Shown here: piece by piece, positions 8,901-17,709 of the stretch
Layout of the letters: the number at the start of each line of letters is the position of its first letter
Numbering within the stretch: position 1 is the stretch's first letter
Assembly (NCBI RefSeq): GCF_000374045.1
Contig: NZ_KB893317.1
Coordinates: 62,001-126,000, forward strand
Reading direction: 5' to 3'
DNA from: Segetibacter koreensis DSM 18137
Lineage (GTDB): Bacteria; Bacteroidota; Bacteroidia; Chitinophagales; Chitinophagaceae
DNA length: 64,000 bases
Notes under the pieces: model-generated
Seen by the model: only the letters and a program-made list of their open reading frames with translations
The model's database searches: none
Told to the model about the DNA's origin: nothing
Made by a program: the position numbers and the translations under genes

Positions 8901-9627
8901 AACCGGGCGTACTCTTCTTTTCACCTGTATTAAGACAAAGCAAAATGTCATGGGCGTTATAATCATCCTGGTCAGTATAATGACTGTCGTTGCTGGCGAT
9001 CACTTTTACATTGTGCTTCACTGCAAACTTCAATAACGAGAGATTTACCTTGTCCTGCTCTTTCATTCCATGCCTTTGCAACTCTACATAATAGTCTTCG
9101 CCAAACATATCAAGCCACCACTTAAATTCCTTTTCCGCTTCATCTTCACCATCATGCAGAATCGTCTGGGGAACATAAGCGCCAAGACAACAAGTTGTAG
9201 CAATCAGTCCTTCGTGATACTTTTCGAGCAGTTCCTTATCAATTCTCGGGTACTTGCTATACATTCCTTCGGTATATCCGAGCGAGGTTAGTTTCAGCAA
9301 ATTCTCATAGCCCTGTTTGTTTTTGGCAAGCAGCACCTGGTGATACCGTTCATCTTTTTGTTCTTTGGTAAACGATTTTCTGGTTCTGTCGGCAACCACA
9401 TAAAACTCGCAACCTACGATTGGTTTTACTTTAGGTGTTCCGTCATCATTTTTATGTTTGTAAGCTTCAGCCACAAATTCGAATGCTCCGAACATATTAC
9501 CATGGTCGGTTATGGCAAGAGCAGGCATATCATCAGCAATGGCTTTCTGATACAGGCTTTTTATAGAAGCTGCCCCGTCGAGCAAACTGAACTGGGTATG
9601 AACGTGTAGATGAGAGAATTTAGACAT
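5992..9627 (-). CDS. dnaE: DNA polymerase III alpha subunit
   Basis: A 1211-residue replicative polymerase. The PHP domain opens at residue 5 (HLHVHTQFSLLDGAASI). The catalytic palm shows the PDIDTDF motif plus the third Asp in KMDFLGL. Later come the helix-hairpin-helix region (LKGVGENAIDCILEER) and an OB fold near the C-terminus (FKLAGLVVDAQHRVTKTG then FGILAIEDF). ATG 9627 (MSKFSHLHVH) is preferred to ATG 9642 because the PHP domain normally starts within a few residues. A minus-strand TAACTTTG box lies at 9710-9703. The 3' tail has a degenerate second copy near 4.7 kb. Confidence 0.97.
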   Translation of the reverse strand: MSKFSHLHVHTQFSLLDGAASIKSLYQKAIADDMPALAITDHGNMFGAFEFVAEAYKHKNDDGTPKVKPIVGCEFYVVADRTRKSFTKEQKDERYHQVLLAKNKQGYENLLKLTSLGYTEGMYSKYPRIDKELLEKYHEGLIATTCCLGAYVPQTILHDGEDEAEKEFKWWLDMFGEDYYVELQRHGMKEQDKVNLSLLKFAVKHNVKVIASNDSHYTDQDDYNAHDILLCLNTGEKKSTPGYDDFINDDVQVKERRFKFPNDQFYFKKTTEMKELFNDIPHSIDNTNEIVDKIELLNLKKDILLPNFPIPKEFQQHSDSNLNQWEYLHYLTYEGARKRYSEITEEIRERLDFELFTIKTMGFAGYFLIVSDFIKAGRELGVFVGPGRGSAAGSVVAYCVGITNIDPIKYNLLFERFLNPDRKSMPDIDTDFDDDGRQKVIDYVVKKYGRNQVAQIVTFGTMAAKMSIKDVARVLDLPLAESNMMAKLVPDKPGTELRRCLHAPITAKEGPKSLEEKEGFGPEDIDNIKKLREIYNSNTEQSKVLHEAERLEGSVRNTGLHAAGIIIAPDDLKNIIPVATSKDSELLVTQIQGSVIEEAGVIKMDFLGLKTLSILKTALELIRQNHGVEIEIDEIPLDDEKTYQLYQKGETNATFQFESAGMQKHLRDLKPDVFADLIAMNALYRPGPMAYIPDYVERKHGRAEITYDVPDMAEYLEETYGITVYQEQVMLLSQKLAGFSKGDADVLRKAMGKKQIAVLNKMKAQFMEGATKKGHPADKLEKIWTDWEAFAQYAFNKSHSTCYAFVAYQTAYLKAHYPSEYMAAVLNHAGSIEKITFFMEECKRMGLMVLGPDINESQRGFAVNKKGEIRFGMMGLKGVGENAIDCILEERAKKGPFTSIFDLVKRVNLRAATKKSLESLAYSGAFDCFKEYHRAQYFLNKETNINGLDIIINFGNKYQAQAQTSSNSLFGDMISMDIPTPQLPRVEPWPLTELLDYEKEVTGMFMSGHPLDHYKFELKHYNFTPLNEFNEVKDAPQLSPKKNKPFKLAGLVVDAQHRVTKTGRNFGILAIEDFTGKTELMLWSDDYMKFQNYLDKGKSIMVQGEFKSRFNTEQYEFKVTSINLLEVTKQNFTKQLILDVPTRIINSDFVDFFDKNVKTFPGKTSIKFNLIEAKDNLKLSLYTLSTGVTMNDEIIHWLEENQDVDVQVVVA

Positions 9628-9702
9628 AATAGGAATGAACAATGAACGGTTAAAAGTAAAATGATTAAGTAAAAATCATTTATCGTGAAATAAGAATGTT
9701 TA

Positions 9703-9710
9703 CAAAGTTA
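9703..9710 (-). promoter_or_regulatory. Candidate -7 box for dnaE
   Basis: On the minus strand TAACTTTG matches the Bacteroidota TAnnTTTG element, about 75 bases before the chosen dnaE start. No good -33 TTTG was found at the usual distance, so support is limited. Confidence 0.4.
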
Positions 9711-9867
9711 GCAAACATCTGACACCTCACATTAGACTACAAATATCGTTATCATTTAAAAAAATACCATTGCTTCTTATCCACAGATTGGGGTTAACTC
9801 TACGTTAAAAACATTTAAAAATGCTTTGTTTTTGGCATATAAGTCATTTACTTTGCTGCACCTGAAT

Positions 9868-10626
9868 ATGAAACTAACCCAATTGATATATGGCTTATTG
9901 GCAATGGTGTTCTTTACCAGTTGCAGCCAATTTAAAGCTATAACATCGAGGGATAATTCCACGGCAAGCAGACCCTCCCGTAAGTCAAGCGCAAAAAAAG
10001 TCAAATTTCTTGATATGTCTGTAAGTCCCGGGCAGGTCGTTACGTCAAAGCATGACATGAGTCCTTCAATGCCTTCTTATAACAGGCGCAAGATGCAAAG
10101 AGAGTCCTACAATTCAAATATCCGCACTTCATTTAATGCCTTAGATATTGAAAGAGCAGACTTTTTACAGTTAAAGTATGCGATAGTGTTAGATGCAACG
10201 GTAGAGACGCTGACTAATGTTAATTTGCTAAAGTCAATAGACGATTGGTGGGGAACCAGTTACTGCATGGGTGGTAGTACCAAAGATTGTATTGATTGTT
10301 CTGCTTTCACTCAAACGGTAATGCAGAATGTGTACAACACGACTATTCCGCGTACTGCACAGGAACAATATAATTCAAGTAAACAAATAAACCTTGAGGA
10401 CCTTAACGAAGGCGACCTTGTTTTTTTCAATACAAATGGTGGCCGCGATATTACTCATGTAGGCATATACCTTCTTAATAATAAATTTGTACATGCTGCT
10501 ACCAGCAATGGTGTAATGGTTAGCGACCTTAACGATATTTACTGGAAGCCCCGGTACAGAGGAGCCGGAAGGTATATAAGTTCCACTCCTGCAACCGTCT
10601 CTTATAAGATGGAAGGGGCGAAGTAA
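9868..10626 (+). CDS. NlpC/P60 (C40) peptidase lipoprotein
   Basis: A 252-residue protein with a lipoprotein signal; the lipobox Cys is residue 19 (VFFTSCSQ). The C-terminal NlpC/P60 domain carries Cys144 in DCSAF, His197 in THVGIYL and His209 in FVHA, which form the expected catalytic set. The family cleaves peptidoglycan stem peptides. The segment 20-90 is Ser/Arg/Lys-rich and probably a flexible linker. ATG 9868 is chosen because it gives a normal lipoprotein signal; ATG 9826 would put 14 residues before it. It is likely a periplasmic or outer-membrane-anchored wall hydrolase. Confidence 0.92.
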   Translation: MKLTQLIYGLLAMVFFTSCSQFKAITSRDNSTASRPSRKSSAKKVKFLDMSVSPGQVVTSKHDMSPSMPSYNRRKMQRESYNSNIRTSFNALDIERADFLQLKYAIVLDATVETLTNVNLLKSIDDWWGTSYCMGGSTKDCIDCSAFTQTVMQNVYNTTIPRTAQEQYNSSKQINLEDLNEGDLVFFNTNGGRDITHVGIYLLNNKFVHAATSNGVMVSDLNDIYWKPRYRGAGRYISSTPATVSYKMEGAK

Positions 10627-10730
10627 ATTTATTTGCAAAAATCGTTCGTTGCCAGCGATAAATTACTTCATCTTATCTTTATGATCATCCAACTTCTTCC
10701 AGTCTTGTTACAATCTGAATAAATCGATAC

Positions 10731-11282
10731 TTATTCTGCTGTTAATGTTATTTCTTCCAGATCTCCGGTACAAACGCGTACTGTTTTATAAGTTGTATCA
10801 TGTTTAATATATACAAGATAAATAGGTTCTCTATTATTTCTATTTGTACTGATTTCCTGAACTACATTGATTGAATAATCTTCGTAGCTACTTTTTATCA
10901 ATTTGAGGACATCGGGGGGTAATTTTGTTTCGTCATACTGTAGGACAGTTTGTAACCATCTGCCTTTTTTATCATAAAAACTTCTTGTCCAACCAGAATT
11001 TGAAACAAAACTCGCGATATACCCATTATTTACTATGTCCCATTTCTCATTTGTAACGTCTGGGTAGGTATTTTTAAAGTGTTGAACAGCTTTAAAGTTA
11101 ATCGAGTATAAGCGGCTATGGTCATCTATTGTTTCTGTAATTTTCGTATTATCAGGAAAATAAGTTCTTAAATGTTTTATATGATTAAAAGGCGAGACTC
11201 CCATTGATTTTTGAGCATCTGTAAGTAAAAATGTTATAGCGAAAATTAAGGTTATTGTAAGGGCAGTAATAATTTTTTTCAT
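10731..11282 (-). CDS. Secreted PepSY-like protein
   Basis: A 183-residue protein with a signal peptide (ITALTITLIFAITFLLTDAQ). Two regions follow the PepSY-like/BLIP-like pattern of Bacteroidota: HFKNTYPDVTNEKWD then YIASFVSNSGWTRSFYDKKG, in which an extracellular strand is followed by a Phe-Tyr-Asp-x-x-Gly turn. These proteins are exported and of unknown function, often in stress or surface contexts. No co-transcribed gene is visible. Confidence 0.72.
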   Translation of the reverse strand: MKKIITALTITLIFAITFLLTDAQKSMGVSPFNHIKHLRTYFPDNTKITETIDDHSRLYSINFKAVQHFKNTYPDVTNEKWDIVNNGYIASFVSNSGWTRSFYDKKGRWLQTVLQYDETKLPPDVLKLIKSSYEDYSINVVQEISTNRNNREPIYLVYIKHDTTYKTVRVCTGDLEEITLTAE

Positions 11283-11646
11283 AGCGATGAATTTTTACTG
11301 ATGCCATAGATTATTTTGTTTTACAGACTTTTTTGAACCAAGGGTTTTGCTATGAATGATGCAGTTGGCTCAGCTTTGAAAACGATGTTACCAGCCGAAA
11401 TTTTTGTATCAAGTACGGTCCGATCTGGTTTTGTTGGGGGAGAAATTATTTTGTCAAGACACCACAAGGTACACTTGTTAATATTTGAGAGTTAACTACA
11501 TTTAGTAAGTGACAGTATTGAATGTATAAATAGCAGAAATCAGGCAGAAAAGTATTGGATTAATTGAAGAGCTTATTTTTTCAGAGCCTATAGTTTAAAC
11601 TCTTGGCTGAAAATTTGCGCCTTATCGTTTTTAATATTTGCAATAG
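11283..11646. other. Intergenic region, 364 bases
   Basis: This gap separates two divergent genes. A 46-codon frame from ATG 11352 has no recognisable features. A TTTG at about 11611 and TAATATTTG just before alkB may be a promoter of alkB, but the match to TAnnTTTG is not exact. Confidence 0.4.
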
Positions 11647-12216
11647 ATGAATACTTTATTTCCTATAGAACCCGCTTACCCCGATGGCTTTGTCTACACT
11701 GCTAATTTTCTAACGGAGGATGAAGAAGCAAGGTTGTACAGGGAGATTTTAAAGATCGAACTCAACAATTTTAATTTCCAGGGATTTAAAGCAAATAGAA
11801 AAGTAGCAAGTTTTGGGTATGATTATAGTTTTGAAAATGGAAGCCTGACAAAAGGAAATGAAATTCCTGAGGAATTTCATTTCCTCACCGAAAAAGTAAG
11901 TAAACATTTATTCATAAAACCGGATGAATTCGGAGAACTATTGGTTACAGAATATCCTGCAGGAACGGTCATCAACTGGCATCGTGATGCTCCTCCATTT
12001 GGTGTTATAGCTGGTGTTTCTCTTATGGGAGAGTGCATATTTCGTTTACGCCCGTATGATAAAGCAAAACAAAGCCGTGCATCTGTCATTTCTCTTCCTG
12101 TACAACGTCGCTCTCTCTATGTTATCATGGGCAGTGCAAGAAACGAATGGCAACATAGCATTACTCCTGTAAAAGAAACCCGTTATTCTATTACTTTACG
12201 TACATTAAAAAGTTGA
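11647..12216 (+). CDS. alkB: AlkB-type 2-oxoglutarate/Fe(II) dioxygenase
   Basis: A 189-residue protein with the full catalytic set: the iron-binding HxD at His112-Asp114 (NWHRDAP), the distal His170 (EWQHS), and the 2-oxoglutarate Arg pair in RYSITLR (Arg179 and Arg185), spaced as in E. coli AlkB. It would remove alkyl groups from N1-methyladenine and N3-methylcytosine by oxidation. It is monocistronic and not linked to ada. Confidence 0.92.
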   Translation: MNTLFPIEPAYPDGFVYTANFLTEDEEARLYREILKIELNNFNFQGFKANRKVASFGYDYSFENGSLTKGNEIPEEFHFLTEKVSKHLFIKPDEFGELLVTEYPAGTVINWHRDAPPFGVIAGVSLMGECIFRLRPYDKAKQSRASVISLPVQRRSLYVIMGSARNEWQHSITPVKETRYSITLRTLKS

Positions 12217-12480
12217 GTTAGTCTGCATCTGTTTACATTTTGTAATGCTATCATCTGCTCCCTTATTGTTTAAATCCTAAGCTTTCAGAAAAGTGGAAAG
12301 TTATCACCCTTCTTTAAAAATAGGTTTTTCTCATCCCGAAAATAAGCGGTGTTGTTTGTACCACATAAAGCGAGGTGACTAATTTTCGTTTTCATGTAAA
12401 AAAGACTAATACTATTTATTCTTGTTAATTGTTGCAAGAAGAAGTGGAGTTTTATATCTTTATTTTAAAACTAGTAACCC

Positions 12481-13311
12481 ATGAGCAAACTATTACTTGT
12501 AATGCTTTCGATACTTTTATGTGCAGCGCCGGTATTTGCACAACATAAACTTATAAAAAAATGGGAAACAGATTCAGTGCTTAAAGTACCCGAATCCGTT
12601 TTATTTGATGCAAAGGGAAAAGTCTTGTACGTTTCAAATATTGATGGAACTGATCCGTGGGGGAAAGATGGAAAAGGGTCAATTGCAAAAGTTGGCACAG
12701 ACGGAAAAATAATTTTTATAGACTGGGTTTCAGGACTTAATGCTCCCAAAGGAATGGGAATTTATAATGGAAAACTCTATGCGGCAGATATAGACCAGGT
12801 AGCGGTAATCGACATTAATAACAAAACGATTGTACAGACAATACCTGTAGACGGGGCAGAAGGTTTAAACGATATTAGCATTGATAAGAATGGGATCGTT
12901 TATGTATCTGATTCTAAGACGAAAAAAGTTCATAGGATCGAAAATGGCAAAGCAACTGTATGGTTAGAAAAACTTCAGGGGCCAAATGGAGTGTTGTGTT
13001 ATGACGGTAACTTGTACATATTGGATAACGGTGGACTGTATAAAGCAGAAAAAGATAAAAGTGTTACAAAAATTGCAGACGGAATGGATGGCGGCACTGA
13101 TGGGGTTGAGAATGTAGCCGGCAACGATTTTATTGTTTCTTGCTGGTCAGGTTCTATTTGGTATGTAAAGGCAGATGGCAGCAAAGAACACTTGCTGGAC
13201 ACAAGAGATCAAAAGATCAACTCTGCTGATATTGGTTACGATGCTGCAAACAAAATTGTTTATGTGCCTACCTTCTGGAAAAACAGTGTTGTCGCTTACC
13301 AACTACAGTAG
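12481..13311 (+). CDS. Secreted SMP-30/gluconolactonase-like beta-propeller
   Basis: A 276-residue protein with a signal peptide (LLLVMLSILLCAAPVFAQ) followed by repeated propeller blades: YVSNIDG, LYAADIDQVAVID, VYVSDSKTKKVHRI, LYILDNGGLYKA. The pattern is of the SMP-30/LRE-like family, which includes lactonases and many binding proteins. A TATCTTTA box at 12455-12462 is a plausible -7 element. A specific reaction cannot be assigned. Confidence 0.8.
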   Translation: MSKLLLVMLSILLCAAPVFAQHKLIKKWETDSVLKVPESVLFDAKGKVLYVSNIDGTDPWGKDGKGSIAKVGTDGKIIFIDWVSGLNAPKGMGIYNGKLYAADIDQVAVIDINNKTIVQTIPVDGAEGLNDISIDKNGIVYVSDSKTKKVHRIENGKATVWLEKLQGPNGVLCYDGNLYILDNGGLYKAEKDKSVTKIADGMDGGTDGVENVAGNDFIVSCWSGSIWYVKADGSKEHLLDTRDQKINSADIGYDAANKIVYVPTFWKNSVVAYQLQ

Positions 13312-13493
13312 CACTCCTTTAACAGACTAAATAAATAAAATGTTTCTTTTCCGGTTGTAATATCAGATTAAAAGTTTTCAGATTATTATTTATAGAAAAT
13401 ATTAAATGCCTGAATGGAAAGATGAATGAGCGTTTAAAGCGATAAGACAAAAATGATAGAAAAAGCCGATTTTAAACTTTCCAGGTATTTTTT

Positions 13494-13539
13494 ATTAAAA
13501 GCGAAGCTGCATTAAATTTAATGCAGCTTCGCTTTTAAT
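13494..13539. terminator. 46-bp perfect palindrome between convergent genes (bidirectional terminator)
   Basis: Bases 13494-13516 and 13517-13539 are exact reverse complements with no spacer, so a 20-bp-plus stem with a minimal loop forms on either strand. The flanks are A/T-rich. It separates the convergent beta-propeller gene and purC. A partial third copy of one arm (TAATGCAGCT) follows directly. Confidence 0.8.
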
Positions 13540-13595
13540 GCAGCTAAACACGATCGGCGGAACCCAACTAAAAAAAATTATTTGTTTATAAGTCT

Positions 13596-14534
13596 TTAGA
13601 TTGCTTTCACCTGTTTTAAAGCATGTAAAACTCTTCTTTCAGTTTCATCATCGCTTAGATCTTCCGGTACAAACTTCTCACCTATTAATTGTTCGTATAA
13701 TTCTATATATCTTTTGCTAATGGTTTGTATCCATTCATCATTCATTTCAGGAACAGTTTGGCCTTCTTTGCCCATAAAATCATTAGCAATAAGCCATTCA
13801 CGAACGAACTCTTTACTTAATTGTTTTTGCGGCTCATTCTTCTTAAGCCTGTCTTCAAAGCCGTCTGCATAAAAATATCGGGATGAATCGGGAGTATGTA
13901 TTTCATCCATTAAATAGATTGTATCACCTATTTTTCCAAATTCATATTTTGTGTCAACAAGTATCAATCCTCTTTTTGCCGCAAGCTCCTTACCTCTTTC
14001 AAACAGGGCAAGCGTATACTTTTCTAATTGTAAATATTCTTTTTCGTTTACTATGTTTTGCGCAATTATTTCTTCCCGCGATATATCCTGGTCATGGCCC
14101 GCTTCGGCTTTGGTGGTGGGTGTTATGATAGGAGAGGAAAAGTAATCATTTTCTTTAAGTCCGTCTGCAAGAGTAACTCCGCATAGGGTTCGCTTTCCTT
14201 CTCTGTACGTTCTCCATGCATGTCCTGTCAGGTTGCCTCTTACAACCATTTCCACTTTGTAGGGCACGCAACGTTTGCCCAACGCCACATTAGGTGCAGG
14301 GGTGCTGACAAGCCAGTTTGGGCAAATGTCAGTTGTTTTGTTAAGCATGTAAGCAGCAACCTGGTTTAAAACCTGTCCTTTATAAGGAATGGGTTTGGGG
14401 AGAATGACATCAAAAGCAGAAATTCTGTTACTTGCTATCATAACGAGCCAATCGCTGCCAATGGAATACACATCCCTGACCTTGCCGCTGTAAAAATTAT
14501 TTTGAGAAGGAAATTGAAATTTTATCATAGTCAA
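13596..14534 (-). CDS. purC: Phosphoribosylaminoimidazole-succinocarboxamide synthase
   Basis: A 312-residue SAICAR synthetase of the long type. Motifs include [13 protein letters not shown] (ATP-binding strand), [21 protein letters not shown], and EAGHDQDIS in the middle. It joins aspartate to CAIR in purine biosynthesis. ATG 14528 (MIKFQF) is an alternative start two codons in. It is not in a pur operon here; the flanking genes are unrelated. Confidence 0.96.
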   Translation of the reverse strand: MTMIKFQFPSQNNFYSGKVRDVYSIGSDWLVMIASNRISAFDVILPKPIPYKGQVLNQVAAYMLNKTTDICPNWLVSTPAPNVALGKRCVPYKVEMVVRGNLTGHAWRTYREGKRTLCGVTLADGLKENDYFSSPIITPTTKAEAGHDQDISREEIIAQNIVNEKEYLQLEKYTLALFERGKELAAKRGLILVDTKYEFGKIGDTIYLMDEIHTPDSSRYFYADGFEDRLKKNEPQKQLSKEFVREWLIANDFMGKEGQTVPEMNDEWIQTISKRYIELYEQLIGEKFVPEDLSDDETERRVLHALKQVKAI

Positions 14535-14659
14535 AAATAATATGGCTTCAGTATAAAATATATTTTATTTGCTTTTAAAACTTAGATTTAAAATTTAAAT
14601 TAGATAACAAAAAGGTAATTATTACGTTGTTATTCCAATATTTATAAAAATCCCCCCTT

Positions 14660-17542
14660 ATGAAAAATATTCGTAGGCGTTTACTCTTCATCATAGCAGC
14701 TACGATCATTTCGGTATCTGGCAGTGCACAGGCTAATAATACAATTAGCGGAAATGTAAAAAATAGAGTTAACAATGAAATCGTACCTGCCGTTTCTATT
14801 CTTATAAAAGGTACTAGTATTGGAACGTATACTGATAACAGCGGCAATTTTAAAATTGCGGGTAACTTTAGTTTCCCGGTTACTTTAGTATTTTCTTCTG
14901 TTGGCTTTGCCCCTCGAGACATTGTAGTTGAAAATACTTCTCAAAAGGTAAATGTTGTACTTGACCCGGTTTCAGAACTTGCCCAGGAGGTAGTCGTATC
15001 TGCTTCTAGACTACCACAGCGAATATTGGAATCTCCTGTTTCTATCGAAAGAGTAAGCGCTGCTACAATACGCAATGCAGCGGCCCCCAGTTATTATGAC
15101 CTTTTGGCCAACTTAAAAGGTGTTGACATTGTAACATCGAGTTTAAATTTTAAAACACCCAGTACGAGAGGTTTTAATAGCAGTGGAAACCTGCGGCTTA
15201 ACCAATTGGTGGAGGGAATGGACAATCAATCGCCGGGGTTGAACTTTGCGGTAGGAGCTATGGCTGGTTTAACAGAGCTTGATGTTGAAAATATGGAGCT
15301 GCTCAGCGGTGCTTCTTCTGCTTTGTACGGGCCCGGAGGTATGAATGGAACTTTGCTTATAAACAGTAAAAATCCTTTTAAGTACCAGGGATTAAGCGTG
15401 CAGGTAAAGCAGGGTATAATGCATATAGCTGATGATGCGGCCAAAGCTTCTCCGTACTACGACCTTAGCTTTAGGTGGGGGCAGCAGGTGTCACAAAAAT
15501 TTGCATTTAAAATCAGTGGACAATTCATACAAGCTAAAGATTGGGTAGCAAGCGATTACTCCAATTATGATATTGGCGATAACCCGGCAACAGGAAAGGT
15601 AAAGCCGGGAAACAGGCAAATGGATCCAAATTACCAGGGAGTGAATGTGTATGGCGATGAAACATCTGTGGATATTAACGGTCCCACCTCTCGTATATTA
15701 CAGGGAGTGATAAATGCATCCCCTAATCATCAACAACTTACAGCTATACTTGATCCATATTTAAAGTCTCCGCTGCCTGTTTCGCGTACAGGTTACAGAG
15801 AGACAGATATTTTAGACCCTACTACTAAAAATTTAAAGTTTTCCGGTGGATTGTATTATAAAATAACTCCTGCAATTGAGGCTTCGCTAAGCGGTAACTG
15901 GGGGTCTGGATCAACAGTTTACACAGGAAGCGACCGGTATTCGTTCAAAGATTTCGTAATGGCACAATACAAAGCAGAGGTTAAGCATAAAAACTGGTTT
16001 GTAAGAGCATACACTACGCAGGAAAATGCAGGAAAAACATTTAATGCTACCGTAACTACGCGCTTGTTTAATGAATCATGGAAACCGAGCTACAATAATG
16101 CAAATCCTCTTGGAAGCTGGTATCCACAATATTCAATAGCATTTGCGACTGCAGCGGTAGGAGCATACCAGACCGCATTTAGTGCAGCTCGTTCTGCAGG
16201 GCAAACAGACGCACAGGCGGCGGCTACTGCCCAGACCGCAATGCTAAATAATACAACGACTTTTCATACTATTGCCCGTAATTATGCTGACCAGGGACGA
16301 CCTGAAGCAGGCTCCGCGGAGTTTAACCAAAAATTCGATTCTGTTGCCTCAAGGCCAATATCAAATGGAGGCGGGTTATTTATAGATAAGTCTAGTCTTT
16401 ACATGACAGAAGGGCAATACAATTTTACAGATCTCGTAAAAGTAGCTGAAGTACTGGTTGGAGCAAACTTTAAACAATATGTATTAAATTCTGAAGGAAC
16501 GTTATTTCCTGATAAAGACAAACGAATTAAAATTAATGAAACGGGTGCGTATGCATTAATATCAAAAGCTTTGTTCAATAATGTATTGAAATTGACTGCA
16601 TCTGGCAGATACGATAAGAATGAGAATTTTAAGGGTCGTTTTACGCCACGTTTTTCAGCCGTTATAACAGTTGCCAAAAATAACAACATCAGGCTTTCAT
16701 ACCAGACTACTTACCGTTTCCCCTCTACTCAAAACCAGTGGATTGATCTCGAAGTTCAGAACGGTGCCCGATTGATAGGAGGCCTAACGCAGTTAAGAAA
16801 AAAATATAATTTTGATACTAACCCTGTGTATACAGTTGCAAGTGTGCAGGCATTTGGTGCAAGTGCACGGGCGGGAACGCCTAACCCAGCACTATTGCAG
16901 AAAGTATCGTTTGATGATTATAAGCCTGAGTCTGCTACTTCATACGAAGTGGGATATAAATCTTTGATTGCTGGAAAGTTCTTGTTTGATGCCTATGCTT
17001 ACTATTCACAATATAAAAATTTTATCGGGCGTATTGTAGTGCTTCAATCCTCAAACGGAACACCGTCAGGCCTTTTTCCCCCTAATATATTTTCTATATC
17101 TGTAAACAGCAAAGAAAAAGTAAATACGCATGGGTGGGGAGCATCAGCAGAATATTTGCTACCGCATAACTTTTCTGTAAATGCAAATGTTTATTCTGAT
17201 GAAATAACAAATGTTCCTGCAAATTTTGTAGCTCAATTTAATACGCCTAAATATCGTGGTAATATTGGAGTCTCTAATAGTGGATTTCTTTGGAACAAAA
17301 GTTTTGGATTCACTGTTCAATATAAATACCAGGATAAAGTTTATTACCAGGGTGATTTCGCTGCTGGAACTATTCCGGCTTTTCATACGATCGACGCGCA
17401 GGTAAATTATAAGTTTACATCCATACGGTCAATGGTAAAACTTGGCGCTACTAATTTAACCAATCACTATTACAGAACCGCTTTTGGAAATCCTTATATT
17501 GGAGGGTTGTACTATGTAAGTTTTGCTTATAATGTATTTTGA
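14660..17542 (+). CDS. TonB-dependent receptor with N-terminal carboxypeptidase-regulatory-like domain
   Basis: A 960-residue outer-membrane receptor. Residues 1-26 are a signal peptide. Residues 28-110 form a beta-sandwich of the CarboxypepD_reg-like type (NTISGNVKNRVN, then ILIKGTSIGTYTD). The plug follows with VVVSASRLPQRILESPVSIE and ASSALYGPGGMNGTLL. A long beta-barrel ends in Phe, as expected for BamA-dependent insertion. No SusD-like partner or siderophore gene is adjacent, so the substrate is unknown. The gene is transcribed alone. Confidence 0.92.
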   Translation: MKNIRRRLLFIIAATIISVSGSAQANNTISGNVKNRVNNEIVPAVSILIKGTSIGTYTDNSGNFKIAGNFSFPVTLVFSSVGFAPRDIVVENTSQKVNVVLDPVSELAQEVVVSASRLPQRILESPVSIERVSAATIRNAAAPSYYDLLANLKGVDIVTSSLNFKTPSTRGFNSSGNLRLNQLVEGMDNQSPGLNFAVGAMAGLTELDVENMELLSGASSALYGPGGMNGTLLINSKNPFKYQGLSVQVKQGIMHIADDAAKASPYYDLSFRWGQQVSQKFAFKISGQFIQAKDWVASDYSNYDIGDNPATGKVKPGNRQMDPNYQGVNVYGDETSVDINGPTSRILQGVINASPNHQQLTAILDPYLKSPLPVSRTGYRETDILDPTTKNLKFSGGLYYKITPAIEASLSGNWGSGSTVYTGSDRYSFKDFVMAQYKAEVKHKNWFVRAYTTQENAGKTFNATVTTRLFNESWKPSYNNANPLGSWYPQYSIAFATAAVGAYQTAFSAARSAGQTDAQAAATAQTAMLNNTTTFHTIARNYADQGRPEAGSAEFNQKFDSVASRPISNGGGLFIDKSSLYMTEGQYNFTDLVKVAEVLVGANFKQYVLNSEGTLFPDKDKRIKINETGAYALISKALFNNVLKLTASGRYDKNENFKGRFTPRFSAVITVAKNNNIRLSYQTTYRFPSTQNQWIDLEVQNGARLIGGLTQLRKKYNFDTNPVYTVASVQAFGASARAGTPNPALLQKVSFDDYKPESATSYEVGYKSLIAGKFLFDAYAYYSQYKNFIGRIVVLQSSNGTPSGLFPPNIFSISVNSKEKVNTHGWGASAEYLLPHNFSVNANVYSDEITNVPANFVAQFNTPKYRGNIGVSNSGFLWNKSFGFTVQYKYQDKVYYQGDFAAGTIPAFHTIDAQVNYKFTSIRSMVKLGATNLTNHYYRTAFGNPYIGGLYYVSFAYNVF

Positions 17543-17623
17543 CCTTCATTTTATTTGTTACAGCTGCTATTACTAAAGATTTCTATGGATTTTTATATTT
17601 ATTCAATAATGATGATTATACAT

Positions 17624-17656
17624 TTTGGGATTGTAATTCATAATCTTATATTTTTG
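17624..17656 (+). promoter_or_regulatory. Candidate promoter of pdhB
   Basis: TTTG at 17624-17627 and TATTTTTG at 17649-17656 match the Bacteroidota -33 and -7 elements with a 21-base spacer. The start codon is 53 bases further. Confidence 0.6.
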
Positions 17657-17709
17657 CGGAGCTTTTAGTAAAGCAAAACTTTATTTATTCTAATAATTCC
17701 ACTGATAAT

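Noticed and set aside
11352-11493. 46-codon plus-strand frame
   Set aside because: No features beyond an open frame; the length is expected by chance in this gap.
13441-13595. Small RNA between the beta-propeller gene and purC
   Set aside because: The only structure is the perfect palindrome, which is sufficiently explained as a terminator.
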